DNA of 64,000 nucleotides from Desmodus rotundus (taxonomy: Eukaryota; Chordata; Mammalia; Chiroptera; Phyllostomidae). Location of the stretch: assembly GCF_022682495.2 (NCBI RefSeq), contig NC_071397.1:16254739-16318738 (forward strand), read 5' to 3'. Under the pieces are notes generated by a model. The model made no database searches. It was not told the DNA's origin and saw only the letters and a program-made list of their open reading frames with translations. Each line of letters opens with the position of its first letter. The stretch's first letter is position 1. The position numbers and the translations under genes were made by a program. This document shows positions 12,142 through 23,213 of this stretch, piece by piece.

Positions 12142-12594
12142 AGTTGTTTTTCCTTTTTTTAAAAAAAAAAATTATTGTTGTTCAATTACAGTTGTCTGCA
12201 TTTTCTCCCCACCCCTCCACCCCACCCCAGCCAACCCTATCTCCCTACTCCGCCTCAACCCTCCACCTTGATTTTGTCCACGTGTACTTTATAGTAGTTC
12301 CTGAAACCCCTCTCCCCACTATCCCCTCCCTACTCCCCTCTGGCTATTTTTAGATTGTTCTTAACTTCAATGTCTCTGGTTCTATTTTGTTTGCCTTTTT
12401 CTTTTGTAGATTATGTTCCAGTTAAAGGTGAGTTCAAATGGTATTTGTCCCTCACCGCCTGGCTTATTTCACTTAGCATAATGCTCTCCAGTTCCATCTA
12501 TGCTGTCACAAAGGGTATAAGCTCCTTCTTTCTCTTTGCTGTGTAGTATTCCATTGTGTAAATGTACCATAGTTTTTTGATCCACTCATTTGCT
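12142..12594 (-). mobile_element. 5'-truncated LINE-1, antisense, with 10-bp target-site duplication
   Basis: Read on the minus strand this is an L1 3' end: ORF2 end ('gaatactacacagcaaag'), then a G-rich 3'UTR and 'ctgtaattgaacaacaataa' plus a poly(A). It closely resembles the sense L1 at 40376-41246. AAAGACATTT occurs at 12132-12141 and 12595-12604 as a target-site duplication. No complete ORF remains; the frames at 12144-12546 are antisense shadows. Confidence 0.88.
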
Positions 12595-12689
12595 AAAGAC
12601 ATTTTTTTTTAAAATAAGGGATTTAATGTGAACACATTTGGGGGCCATTTTTTCACCTAGGACACCATCCTCAGGAACCAATACTCTTT

Positions 12690-12835
12690 CCTGTGGGTAA
12701 GTCTGTATTTCCTACAAGAATGTAAACTTATAGATGATAGGGAGTCATACTTTTTTGAACCCTTTGTGGTGCCTCGTACAGTACTGAGCACATAATGGGG
12801 AGTCAATTCTTCCAAAATTGTAGTAAATATATGAA
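12690..12835 (+). repeat. LINE-2 3' end
   Basis: 'agaatgtaaacttatagatgatagggagtcata', 'ggtgcctcgtacagtactgagcacataatggggagtcaattc' follow the L2 3'-terminal pattern (gain of 'gtaagctccttgagggcaggga' and 'cctggcacatagtaggtgctcaata' equivalents). Confidence 0.6.
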
Positions 12836-12989
12836 ATTACATTAGATAACTTACAAAAAGAAAAAGGTGTATGACCACAAATCCAAGAACAAGTGGCCAG
12901 AACTGACCATCAAACCTACTGCATCATCACCCACCCCTCCCAGAAATGATATACAGGGTTGCCAAACCCAGCTCATAGAGCCGGCTTCT

Positions 12990-13125
12990 CTACATTCCAG
13001 GCATGCTGCCTACCTCCGTCCCCTAGCCCTTGCGATGCAGAACGTTAAATGGCTTTCATAAGGTCACGTGTCCAATACATGGCAGAACCAGGGTGTGGGT
13101 ATATTGATGCAAAGCCCCATTCTTT
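12990..13125 (+). repeat. MIR-type SINE fragment
   Basis: 'ggctttcataaggtcacgtgtccaatacatggcagaaccaggg' matches the MIR core 'taaggtcacacagctagtaagtggcagagccaggatt' pattern. Confidence 0.5.
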
Positions 13126-13139
13126 TTCCATTTTACTGC

Positions 13140-14390
13140 AAGTAATTCTCACTCATCAGTAGCTGGGAGAGTGCCATTAATCTTGTCCTACCCAGATCTG
13201 ACCACATTTGTCCCTAAACTAGGGGAGGGACTACTCCCAAATTTGAGGCCATTAATTTTTTTTCGGATTCAAATCTATTTCTTTATTCCTTTAGTGGATT
13301 TTAAAATTTGGATTGGACATGGCTCCATTTCCTTCCTTCAGCTTCTCAAGGACAGAGAAGAAGGGGTGGTGTTGGCTTGCCGTTTCAGCAGTGAGGACCT
13401 CTACCGCCACACCCTCATCTTAACCTTAAAGTTTAGGAACACAAAAGGGAAACTCTCAAAAGGCCTCTTATTGCATTTCCCCCTTTTCAGCCATGTAACT
13501 TTTAAAAATGCCCCAACCAATTTATTTATGTATATTTTTTAAATGTAGTAGAAAATTCCCCCCCTGGACTCACGTCCCATGTGCTGAGTGTGAGCTTGGA
13601 ACACGTGTGTACTGCTGGCAATAGGGGCTTCTACTGAAAATGCTGACACAACCTCAACCACAGAGGTGCTAGCAGGCACGGCTATAATAAATAACGTGGG
13701 AAACATGTTACACTTCAAGGCAATTACACATTCAGCCATCTTTAGGATAGCTGGCCCATGAAGGGTAGGGATTAGGTTTCTGTGACAAGTGTAAAAGACC
13801 CATGACTCATGAATGCCGGGAGGTACAAATGAATTACAAGAGCTGAATGAAAGCCACATAATCACCTATCATAGGTAAAAAATATCCTGTTTATTTGCAG
13901 GGGAGAAGGATGACAAAACCCAGGTAGGGCATTTCTGCCAGTTTGGGATTAGACCCACAGGCTGAGGTGCTGATTGTTGGGTAATGCTCTCTATGAACTC
14001 AATGGGCCCTGCCATATGCACAAAGAAGATGATTTTTATTCTTGACCTTTCCTTCATATAAATATGTCTTCAGCAGACAGTAAAGTGATGCCTTGTTTCC
14101 AGAAGGATGAGGTTGCCTGTGCCTGCAGATAGTAATGTGGCCAGGGGAACACTGCAGATAGTCACAGGGTATTCAGTAACTCAGTTCTGCTCAGGCTGTA
14201 CACTCGATGGCCTGCCCTGTCTTGTCTTTTGATTGCTACATTCATTCCTTCCTCTGTAGCTGAGCAGAATGGCAGTGGCTGTTCAGGTGCCTCTTCCCGG
14301 GGGCTATTCACCTGTAGTTACGGGAAGTTTGCTTTCATTTCTCATTCTCCTTAAGAGCTTTAAACAAATCTGGGGTAATGAATTAAGTTG
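13140..14390. other. Unique intergenic sequence
   Basis: No repeat or gene recognised. The frame at 13171-13542 (123 codons) starts near 'gtgccattaat' and has no domain-like composition; it ends in an AT-rich stretch. I treat it as chance. Confidence 0.45.
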
Positions 14391-14399
14391 TGTAAGTTA

Positions 14400-14612
14400 C
14401 AGATTCTCCTCTCTGTCCTCCATAACAGTTTCTATTTCTCTAAACATGGTACTTGGTGCACTGTGCTCCCACACCTCGTGGACTGAATGCATCCTTCCTT
14501 TGGACTCTAAGCTACCTGAGGAGAGAAACTACATCTGTCTTATTTGGGATTGTAGCCTAGCATAGTGCCTGGCACGTGGTGGATGCTCTGTAAATGAATT
14601 AATCAAATAAAG
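14400..14612 (+). repeat. LINE-2 3' end
   Basis: 'ttggactctaagctacctgaggagagaaactacatctgtcttat', 'gtagcctagcatagtgcctggcacgtggtggatgctctgtaaatgaatt' is a clear L2 3' terminus. The frame at 14269-14565 passes into it. Confidence 0.75.
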
Positions 14613-14639
14613 TACATTCACTCCCCATGTGTTAAGGCA

Positions 14640-14780
14640 CTTGATATATCCATTTATTCCACAGACAATATTGTGTTGATACTATGTGCAGACATTGATC
14701 TAGTCATTTTGGTATAAGTGAATCACACTCCTTGCCCTAGAGGGGCCCCCATCCTAGTAGGGAGTTTAACTGAGTGATTA
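14640..14780 (+). repeat. Ancient unclassified interspersed repeat, copy 2
   Basis: 'gttgatactatgtgcagacattgatctagtcattt' and 'cactccttgccctagaggggcccccatcctagtagggag' share the phrase order of the repeat at 3822-4020. Confidence 0.45.
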
Positions 14781-15029
14781 ATCATAGTATAGTCTAACAA
14801 AGACTATATAACAATGGCTTGGACCAGATAGAAAGTTGGCAAGAAGGAGAAGTGACCAGTTCAGCATATGTCACTTATTAACTGTAGACACTGACAATAT
14901 TTGGCCTTGTATTGTTACTTATCAGTTCATTTGCATGTTCTATCACCCCAAATGATGATCACCCATATCTTCTACATCTTTATAACTTCTTCACTAACTA
15001 ACATAGAGCTTGTTACAGCTAGAAAGTTA

Positions 15030-15260
15030 CTTAGTAGGATGTTATGATGATAGTAAACAGACTGGAACATGACTTAAATTAAATCACTTGGAATTAAGTA
15101 TCAATCTTGCTACATACTGACTTGTGACCTTGAGGTCATTGTTAAACCTTCGTTAAAACTTTCTGAACACTAGTTTCTAGTCTATAAAATAATATCTATC
15201 TTACAGTTCTATTTCAAGGCTTAGACAAATAGTAATTATACAGGCTTTATGTGCTCAGAA
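15030..15260 (+). repeat. MIR-type SINE remnant
   Basis: 'tacatactgacttgtgaccttgaggtcattgttaaaccttcgttaaa', 'agtctataaaataatatctatcttacag' matches the MIR core. Confidence 0.6.
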
Positions 15261-18200
15261 AGTGTTGCCTTTTTTGGGACGGGCTCTAAAGAAATATTTG
15301 TTGGCTTATTGATGGGCGTGAGATAAATTACATGTTGAACTAAAATAGAAGTGGTTGGAAATTGTGAATGTGGTGATTTCCTTGCAATACAGTGTTTTAG
15401 GACATCCAGCTGTTTGGTGGTGCTCCGTTTAGGGTGCATTACGTAACGGAATAACATTTGTTTAGATTCACTGCTGGGAGGCTTATTTGAGTAAATCTCT
15501 TCGCATCACTGTGTCTCAATCAGTTCACCCGTAGTTATTTCATCTGAACTTTCCATTCAGCTTATAACTGGAAAATCCACTGAAAGGGGTAAGAAGCACA
15601 GTAGTAGTGAGAAGTAATTACCAGTGTTCATCACTTGACTGCTCTCGTTTCTTTCTTCACATGTGGAAAAGTACAGATAATGTTAAGGCAGAGAAGAGAG
15701 AGATCTTATTTTATTGACCAATTTTTAAAAAATTATTAATAGGATCTCAGCAGCAGTTCCCATATTTCTGGTAGAAGAGCAAGTGAGAGCTGTGTGGGTG
15801 TGCACACATGCACACACCTGACAGTGGCCAGAGCACACGGGGAGCACAAGAAGGTCCCACAACCTTAACAACAAGTGTTTTACTCTGCTTATCACCTGCG
15901 TCACAGAGCTGCTGGGACTATCACATTCTGGACGATGAGAGCTGAAGCCAGACTGGCTGATTCCTCTTGAGAACCATTTTATGTTCAAGCTTGTTCACTC
16001 AGGGACAGAATAAGAGAAATCCTCAGGAGCCCAAATTTATATTTTTATATATTAAATTTTAACACGGAGAAGTGCAGTATCCTAGTTAGACCATAATTTG
16101 ATTAAATAATTGACAAGTACTAGTTGCTGTGACACACAGATTTCCTGCCGTGTACTACCTATGAGAACAGAGAAGCTAGTGAATTAAATTATTTTAAACC
16201 CATCCTCTGCTCTCTGAGGTGTGAGTAGATAACTTTATAAATACTGTATTCAATTTTTGCCTAATAAAAAATGTGCAAGTGAGCCACAGTATCTCAGCGA
16301 CATTCTTTTTAAATATTTGCAAGGCTGTATTAAGTAACATATTAAAGTACATGTATTATTGCATATGTATACATTTTTTATTCCCCGACAAAGCCATGAT
16401 TATTCAAGAGGTTTAAAATAACATGCACTAATTTATTATCCCTGGTTATAAAGACTTTAGAACGGTGCACTGAACATTATGTTAGCATTGATGTGTCAAT
16501 CTTTTAGTTGAAGGATGGCACGTCTGAATCCCAGAACAGCCTTAATTAACAGAAAATAATTAGCATCATTTCCCCAGCAGAGAATACGAGGGATTTTTTT
16601 TCAACAGAATCCATTGATTGATAATTAAGGAGGAGTTAGTTGTAATAAAACTCCCAGTATTGCAATTTCGAATTGGCCTTTCAGGACATTTTACAGTTAC
16701 AGTTACTTTGTTCCAGGCGTTTTCTGCCTTTTGAAGAGTTTTAATAAGAATCTTTCCTCTCCAAAGCCAAGGCTCTGCAGGTGACGAAGGAAAAGGACGT
16801 GGTAACACGCAGGAGTGCATCAGTGCCTGGTGGGCCGAGTGGCAGCTGGAGAGCTGCTCATTCCCTTTTAAGTTTTGTGGACACTATCCTTTCCTCCTTT
16901 AGGCTAAACTTGTTCCTGGGACAAGTAGGATCCGCCTGAGGGTCTGTCTCTGCAGGAAGCACGCTGCAGTCTGGGACCCTTTCCTCCCTCTGCATGGTGC
17001 ACAAATCTCTGATCATCTCTTCTTTAAGCGCTTCCAGCTTTTCCTAAAGATACAGGCTTGATAAAACCTCCACCCCACCCTCTCCAATACCCCCTTCTTA
17101 TTAATTTCCTCTTTCTATGCCTGCTTTCTTGTATGCAAGACACAGAGAGGAAAAATTTGATGTGGGTATTGTATAAAATTGGAAACTATAGAAAACTAAA
17201 GAAGAAAATAAAAATACATTCTACTGAATACACTTTAATATAACCACTATAATTTTGGAGTATTTTTTCTGGTCATTTTTCTAGGCATTTTTTCTAGCTA
17301 ATTGAGTTCATGTGATTTTTCATGAAACAGGCGTATCTGAGAATTGAGTTTTCTTGTCCTTACAACTTGCAAATGTGTGCTAACTTTTTGACTGAACTGA
17401 AGTAGATGCCTACTGTTCTATTTGCTCTTTGATGACTCATTTTACTGTCAGAAAACGGCTTTCCTTTCGTACGATATTTTTATATTTGTCTTCATTTGAG
17501 ATGTGAGAATGTGATTTTTCTCACTTGTTCTTAGTATAACACATAATTTAGAAAAATAAATTAAGCAAGTTAGATGTAAATTATAGAAGGAAGTATGATA
17601 TTAGCTTTACAAAAAAAAATAGTAAATATTTTTTACTTGTTCGAACTAAAAGCCAGCCATGTGATGTAACACAAAACAGTACAAACCATGGATTTTATTG
17701 ACTTTTGAAACAATAATAATCTGTTCATAAGAAGCAGCTCAAAAGAAATAAAAAAGAAAAGTTAAACTTTTGATAGTCTATTTGAAGATATATCTATTGA
17801 TAAAGATTCTCATAGTTTAAAATATATCTTCAACTTAAAGGAAACAAGAAGAGAATAGAAAATCTAAAAACCAGAAGAAAAATGGACTAAACAAATAAAT
17901 GTAATATACTCAATGTATTTAGTGATATTTACATTGCATTCCATAAATATTAACAAACATGAGAAATGTTAAATGAAAATAAATGGACGATTTCTGTATA
18001 ATGGATTACATGAATATAATAGATGCTCAATATTTTCATTTTGATTAGTTTTGTAAGGAAAATATAGTTCAATAGAATATTGATTAGAATATATTTCAGA
18101 CAGAAGATATCACTAAAAAATTTAAAATTTCCACTGAATTAAACATATATATTTCTATGACTTGAGTCACGTTCATTTACTCCTCTCAATTGCTCTCACG

Positions 18201-18735
18201 TGAGTATCGAAGTCTCTTTTCTTCCAAACACGAACGAACAGTTGATTACATCTCTGCAAGTACACAAAATGAAACAGGGAGACGTGGTTTGATTTAGGGG
18301 ACTAGTTTTGGGTGTAATATTAGCTGTTGCCCTCCAGGGCCATAGAGATATGTCAATAATGTCCCTTCATCATACTAACTTTGGACTACACAGCATTCTA
18401 CTGATCTACAGGATGAATTAATTACAAAAATGTCCCTGTGTAATAGAACGACTTCACTGATCATCATTAAACATGAACCAATTGCATTTTAGAGAAGACG
18501 TCTACCCTCAGATAACAGATCATTGCAACATCATTTTCAGTTACTCATATTTTGGGGAGTCACAGCTAACTATCACAGTTGTCTAGAATTTAGGAAAATT
18601 AAAACTTGAAGGTTGGTTTAGCTATTTAGATTAGGAAGAAATAAATGATTTAGAAAGTAGGAAAATAATTATGAACTTCCTTTATTTTAACATTGGTATA
18701 TATTACTACCTTATTTAAGGTCTTCTTTATTATTA
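15261..18735. other. Unique AT-rich sequence
   Basis: About 3.5 kb without a recognised gene. Only the block at 16240-16720 stands out. 17500-18130 is very AT-rich and may hide old repeats I cannot identify. Confidence 0.45.
16240..16720. promoter_or_regulatory. Candidate conserved noncoding element (homeodomain-motif cluster)
   Basis: The block has no repeat signature and clusters homeodomain-type cores: 'cttaattaac' near 16541-16550, 'aataattagc' near 16555-16564, 'gataattaag' near 16620-16629, plus 'taatttatta' near 16429-16438. This texture is typical of developmental enhancers. No conservation data are available here, so this is inference. Confidence 0.3.
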
Positions 18736-18739
18736 CTAT

Positions 18740-19494
18740 TAACTGGCTTAATTCACTTTACTTTCCTTGTATAAAATTATGTGGTGGCCACAGCTGGAGC
18801 CTGGGTCCTCTACACAGACACTCTGGTGTGGGTCTTTACAAGATGGTCAGTGAAATTCTGATAGGGAGACGTGGTGAACACAGTCTCTTACCAGAGGTCA
18901 GGGGTGAGATAGCTGTAGGTCTTAGAGATGGCTTTAGAAGTGGCCTTGGCGAAGTTGCCCAGGGTGGCAGTGCAGGCCCTGGCTGAGGTATGGTGTAGGC
19001 CTTGATGATCTTGTTCTACCAGTAGCCTCACTGCACAGGGACTATAGAGAGCTTGGCTGGGATGCTGGCCCCTGAACGACACTGGCTACTGCCTTTGAGC
19101 ACTTAACATCTAGACAAACATGTCCATTGTAGTCCCCAACAGTGACAAATGCCTTGAACCAGGTTCTCTGGTCTGTATGTGTCTGCTTTTGCATGGGCAC
19201 AGTCTTCAAAACTTCCTCCTTGAGAAATGGTCCCAAGGAGAATGTCATTGCTCTCAGATTCCTCGATGGGCAGAGAAAAGACAGTGATCTCTTCCAGTGC
19301 CTTGATTTTCTTGTGCTTGACCAGGTGGCCCAGCTTGGTGATGAGGATCCACTCATTGTCATTGACCTTGCCTCTGTGAGCTCCGTGGCCTGGACCATGA
19401 TGCCGATAGAGACCTCTGCATGAATGCCGCTGCCAAATCCCCCGGGGTCCCTGGGGCGTTCGGGCCCTCCCTCAGCACCTGTATCACCCACCAT
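18740..19494 (-). pseudogene. RPS2: Processed pseudogene of ribosomal protein S2 (uS5)
   Basis: The minus strand encodes a broken copy of RPS2, a small-subunit ribosomal protein (uS5 family). The start at 19494 gives [11 protein letters not shown], like the RPS2 N-terminus; [14 protein letters not shown] and [12 protein letters not shown], then [14 protein letters not shown], are clear RPS2 blocks, and the frame ends in PAVATT-stop at 18777-18779. The 3'UTR is recognisable down to a 'gtaaagtgaattaag' phrase ending near 18745, as in the RPS2 mRNA. There are no introns. The glycine/arginine-rich repeat near the N-terminus is lost, in-frame stops occur at 19016-19018 (TAG) and 19028-19030 (TGA), the frame shifts after about residue 140, and roughly 45 residues between the GYW-NKI block and the [10 protein letters not shown] block are missing. 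About 718 nt remain from an expected 882 nt. It is a dead retrocopy made by L1 machinery. Confidence 0.93.
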
Positions 19495-19552
19495 TTTGTG
19501 TTTCCCAGGGGTAGGAGGGGAAGCTAAGGTATTCTTTAAAAATTACCTTACA

Positions 19553-19734
19553 GCCCTAGCAGGTCTGGCCCAGTGGATTGAGCACTGGACTATGAACCAA
19601 AGGGTAACTGGTTTGATTCCTAGTCAGGGCTCATTCCTGGGTTGTGGGCCAGGTCTCCAGTGGGGGTGCTCAAATGGGAACCACACACTGATGTTTCTCT
19701 CCCTCTCTTTCTCTCTCCCTCTCTAAAAATTAAA
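19553..19734 (+). mobile_element. Ves SINE (bat tRNA-derived SINE), copy 1
   Basis: Head 'ccctagcaggtctggcccagtggattgagcactgg', 'accaaagggtaactggtttgattcctagtcagggc', then 'gatgtttctctccctctc' and a CT-rich tail ending in A-rich sequence. This is the Ves family layout, with RNA polymerase III A and B boxes in the tRNA-like head. An imperfect duplication AAAAATTACCTT (19538-19549) / AAAAATTACTT (19735-19745) flanks it. It lies about 60 bp upstream of the 5' end of the RPS2 retrocopy. Confidence 0.92.
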
Positions 19735-20059
19735 AAAAATTACTTGTACGGTATGTAAATCCACACTATTCAGTAATCCATGTTGTAAGTTCAAGCCAAC
19801 CCAGTATAAGTTGGCTGGCCAATTTAGAACATACAACTCTAAGATCAAGGTTGGTAAATTACTCTCTCAGCCAGTGAAGGCTGACTGGATGCTACCATCT
19901 TGGGTTCTGAATTATCTGCAGCACGTGTTGTTTATGTTGTTTATTCTGCTGTGGCTTCTTCTCATTTTGACAATTGTTCTAATTATATTAGATGCCTTGA
20001 ACCCATAAGTGCTGACTAATTTTGAATGTGAATGTTCTTGACCTTTCATATGGATATTT

Positions 20060-20350
20060 GTTAGGGTTAGGTTGTGCAGTATTAGAAAACCCAAAATCAC
20101 AGAGTTTTACACAAAACAGAATGTAATTTTTTTCTCACATATAATTCCAGAGGTGTGCCATCCAAGGCTAATAATCTGTTTCACAAAGTCTTCAGAGACC
20201 TGGACTCTTTCCACCTCACCCTCTGTCCCCCCTCAGGTGTGGTTGTCATTTTTCTGCACCAAGATGGTGATGACTTCATTGTAGACCGCAGGATAAGTAA
20301 GAGAATGAAGAACAAGTGGTGAACGATGAACCCAAATCACTTCTGGAAAG
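20060..20350 (-). repeat. Probable old interspersed repeat, unclassified
   Basis: 'agaaaacccaaaatcacagagttttacacaaaacagaatgtaatttttttctcacatataattccag' resembles the antisense end of an old LTR or DNA element ('tggcttaaacaacagaaatttatttctcac' pattern). I cannot name the family. Confidence 0.35.
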
Positions 20351-20490
20351 AAAGTTTAATCCCTGAAGCTACCAAAGGCACCTCTAGTTATTTCTCATTA
20401 AACAAAACTTAGTCCCGTAGCCTCATGAAGCTGAAAGGGAGACTGGGAAATGTAACTTTTCTATGCTAGGAGACTTTTATATTCTATATT

Positions 20491-20527
20491 CTTTTACCTG
20501 GACACTTTGCATGTATCCAGGTAAAAG
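20491..20527. other. Perfect 12-bp inverted repeat (hairpin)
   Basis: CTTTTACCTGGA (20491-20502) and TCCAGGTAAAAG (20516-20527) are exact reverse complements around a 13-nt loop. 'agacttttat' at 20471-20480 can also pair with 'gtaaaagtct' at 20521-20530, giving an alternative outer stem. Confidence 0.8.
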
Positions 20528-21289
20528 TCTAATATTATGGGGGTGAAAAACACACTGGGACAACCTAGGATCCATGAGCATATGATTAGTAAAGTGAGTG
20601 CTTTCAGAAGAAACAGGTAAGAAACAGGTAAGCAATGAACAGGACAGGGAAGGGAAAGAAGCCATTGAAGAATGTGGTTTCAGTTCAGTGATCATGTAGA
20701 GAGTTCTGCAGCAAGAACTGATCACAAATCTGTCCCACTTAGGACAAGGAAAGCGGCCTTTTGGAATTCTACTGTGGTCATTCAATAGTCATGGACCACT
20801 GCTCATTTTCTGTCTCTCAGTAGTAACACATTGCTTGGCTTTCCCACACTTGGTGGTGCTGTAGAGGACAGAGACAGGAAGATTGGAGGGCAGGGTGTCC
20901 ACAGCTGGGGAGTTTTTGTTCTTTAGAATTATAGATAACTATATGTACATAATTATGATATCAAGAATTTGGGATCACTAAGCTATTTGATTATATAATT
21001 TAGACAAAAATTCTATTTAGCATAACATCTTCACACACTTACCTCGAATATGAACAAATGAACAGTCTGCCATGAGAGTTCTAGAAACTGCTTCTGGCAA
21101 AGAAGATTCCAAAACAACTAGTGATCCCTTGGGGAAAATAAATATACTTGGGTATATGGAGTGTTTTGTATCTTTCCTTCTTTTCTTTCCTATTTTCTTT
21201 GTGTTTGTTTGTTTGCCTTATCTTTGATGCTCACATAAAAGAAGAGCTCAAATAGATTGTAACTGTTAGAATTTTTTTCCTTAAAATAA

Positions 21290-21545
21290 AATAATAGTAG
21301 TGTTGTCCATAAGGCCATCAAAAATCAGTAGGAACATTTGGTGCAATCAATCTATTACAAACCAATTTTATCGCTATATAATGAGATCTAATTGCTGCTT
21401 TATTAGTCTGGCTAATATTAAAAGTGTCAGTAATTGCTTTGCATTTAAGTTGGTTTTCCAATTTAAATTGCATGTCCAATACATTACATTAACTTATGTA
21501 CTTCTTTTAGTTAATAGATTTTCCCTTTCTAGTCCACATTTATAG
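21290..21545. promoter_or_regulatory. Candidate conserved noncoding element
   Basis: No repeat signature. The block packs homeodomain-like cores ('gatctaattgctgc', 'tattagtctggctaat', 'cagtaattgc') next to an octamer-like 'tttgcattt' near 21437-21445. This looks like an enhancer grammar but is inference without conservation data. Confidence 0.3.
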
Positions 21546-22168
21546 AAGTTTCCTCTTGTAGCTAGTTGAAATGGGAAAAGGAGAGAAGGGAGGATAAGTG
21601 AGACTATTGTGCAGTGGATGCCTGTGTTCCCGGGATGCTGTGCTGTGTCCTTCACACTGTAGCCCTGAATGGGTTTCGCGTGATCTGAGGTGTCTATCCG
21701 ATCATTGTCTCAGCTGTCTGCAGACAAAAAACTGAGCAAATGAACTCTTTCATCATCGAGTATACAGAATGCTCTTAATAACGGAAATAACTAGATTAGC
21801 CAGTTCCAAATCCTTTTATTTAATCATATTAATTAATAGATCAAGTGATTGGTTATTGAAATAACTCAGTGATGGGTTATTGGGGGAAATCAGGCAGAAC
21901 ACAGGGAATCAAGGAGATCGGTTATATAGTTATTTGAGACCGCTGAGGCAATACTACCCGTGCTCTAAGTATGAATCATCAAATCTTATGACCATATTCT
22001 CTGAAAAAAATCTTCATTTTTTAAAAAATGATATATATTAAATTTTTGTTAGGCTTCATTATCTAGGGATGAACTAAATAAACTTCCCTTGACAGTCAGC
22101 ATATAATAGTTGAAAATTATAATGGTAGGAAATTGTAACCCACCCCACCATTCTTTTGACAGCGTTTC

Positions 22169-22655
22169 TGTTAAGTGCTGACTCTGACTAACATGTGACT
22201 TATAAATGAACAGCATAGTTGTGTAAGAATCCTGAGAATTAACTTCAAAAAATACAGATGCTGACCTTTAAGCGTTCTAGTTCTGGGAGATTTGCTGACC
22301 TTCCACCATGGAGCCGCGATGATGGGAAGCCAGGATGACCCACACCAGACCATCGCTTGCCTTATTGGAATGGCCTGTGCTCATCTATACAAACAGACCT
22401 TTTCCAACCCCTCCCTTAATCTCTTTGTTCTTCCCCCGCTCCCTCCTTATAAAAAACCTCTGCCTTCACTGAGAGGGGGAGATGGGCTTTGTGACCTGAG
22501 GCCCCCATCTTCCAGGAGATGGGCTCTGAGACATGAAACCCATCTTCCGGACAGCTGGCATCTGCAAATAAACCACTTTTTCTTTTACATCAGCACCTGC
22601 CTCTTGAGTATCGGCTTTCTCAGCGGCAGGCAGCCGGACCTGCATTCTGTTACGA
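22169..22655 (+). mobile_element. Solo ERV LTR (class I-like) with TATA box and poly(A) signal
   Basis: The segment has an LTR layout: a TATA box 'ttataaaaaa' at 22447-22456, AATAAA at 22567-22572, and a U5-like end 'gagtatcggctttctcagcggcaggcagccggacctgcattctgtta'. No gag, pol or env remains next to it, so it is a solo LTR. The class I assignment is by general resemblance. 5' boundary is approximate (TG at 22169). Frames at 22292-22804 are within it and are not genes. Confidence 0.65.
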
Positions 22656-22974
22656 GCGGGAGCCTAATATTAATCATGGAGAAAATACTGCGTTTCATGG
22701 ATAGTTTCTTGAATGTGAATTTTCACATCAAGGACTGTGGGCCAAAAATGAAAAGCACTCATAGGACAAAGAACACGACTGGCTCCTGTGAGCTGCAGGC
22801 TTGAGGCTTCTGTGTTGTTAATCCATTTCTTCTCCACTGCAAGGTCAAGTCCATCCCCACTAATATCTTTCTCCAGTACATTTGTCACCCACCCCACCAT
22901 CCTCACTTATCAAGGTCACTGACTTTGCCTCACGAAGTTCTGGTAGATCCTTTTGCCTCTACATTGAAGCCAGC

Positions 22975-23213
22975 ATGCCATTTTAACACACGAATTTAGC
23001 CATGTAATTTCCTTTTTTAATCTATTACCTCAGTCTGCCCACTTCTTTCAGAGTGAGACCAAATGCTCAACATGGATGACAGAGGCTGCTGACCTGGCCC
23101 AGACGGCTCCCCCCACACTCCAGCACACAGCCAGGGTTCCCACCTGGGGGATGCTCCTTTCCTTGCCTCTTCAGGGGCTTTGTGCGTGCGCATCCCAGGA
23201 ACTCTCCTTACCC
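22975..23213 (+). repeat. LINE-2 fragment, part 1 (split by nested LTRs)
   Basis: 'gctgacctggcccagacggctc', 'ctccagcacacagccagggtt', 'ctcttcaggggctttgtgcgtg' are L2 3'-region phrases. The L2 resumes at about 24082 ('cactctccaagcctcc...cttctttagagaagcattttc'). Confidence 0.65.

Noticed and set aside
12144..12546. Two plus-strand hydrophobic frames resembling membrane proteins
   Set aside because: Antisense of an L1 3' end; hydrophobic bias comes from T-rich antisense sequence.
19042..19494. 150-codon frame resembling RPS2 N-terminal half as a functional gene
   Set aside because: No introns, in-frame stops at 19016-19018 and 19028-19030, frameshift and internal loss; a processed pseudogene.
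22292..22804. 170-codon plus-strand frame
   Set aside because: Lies across an LTR (TATA, AATAAA) with no protein domain.
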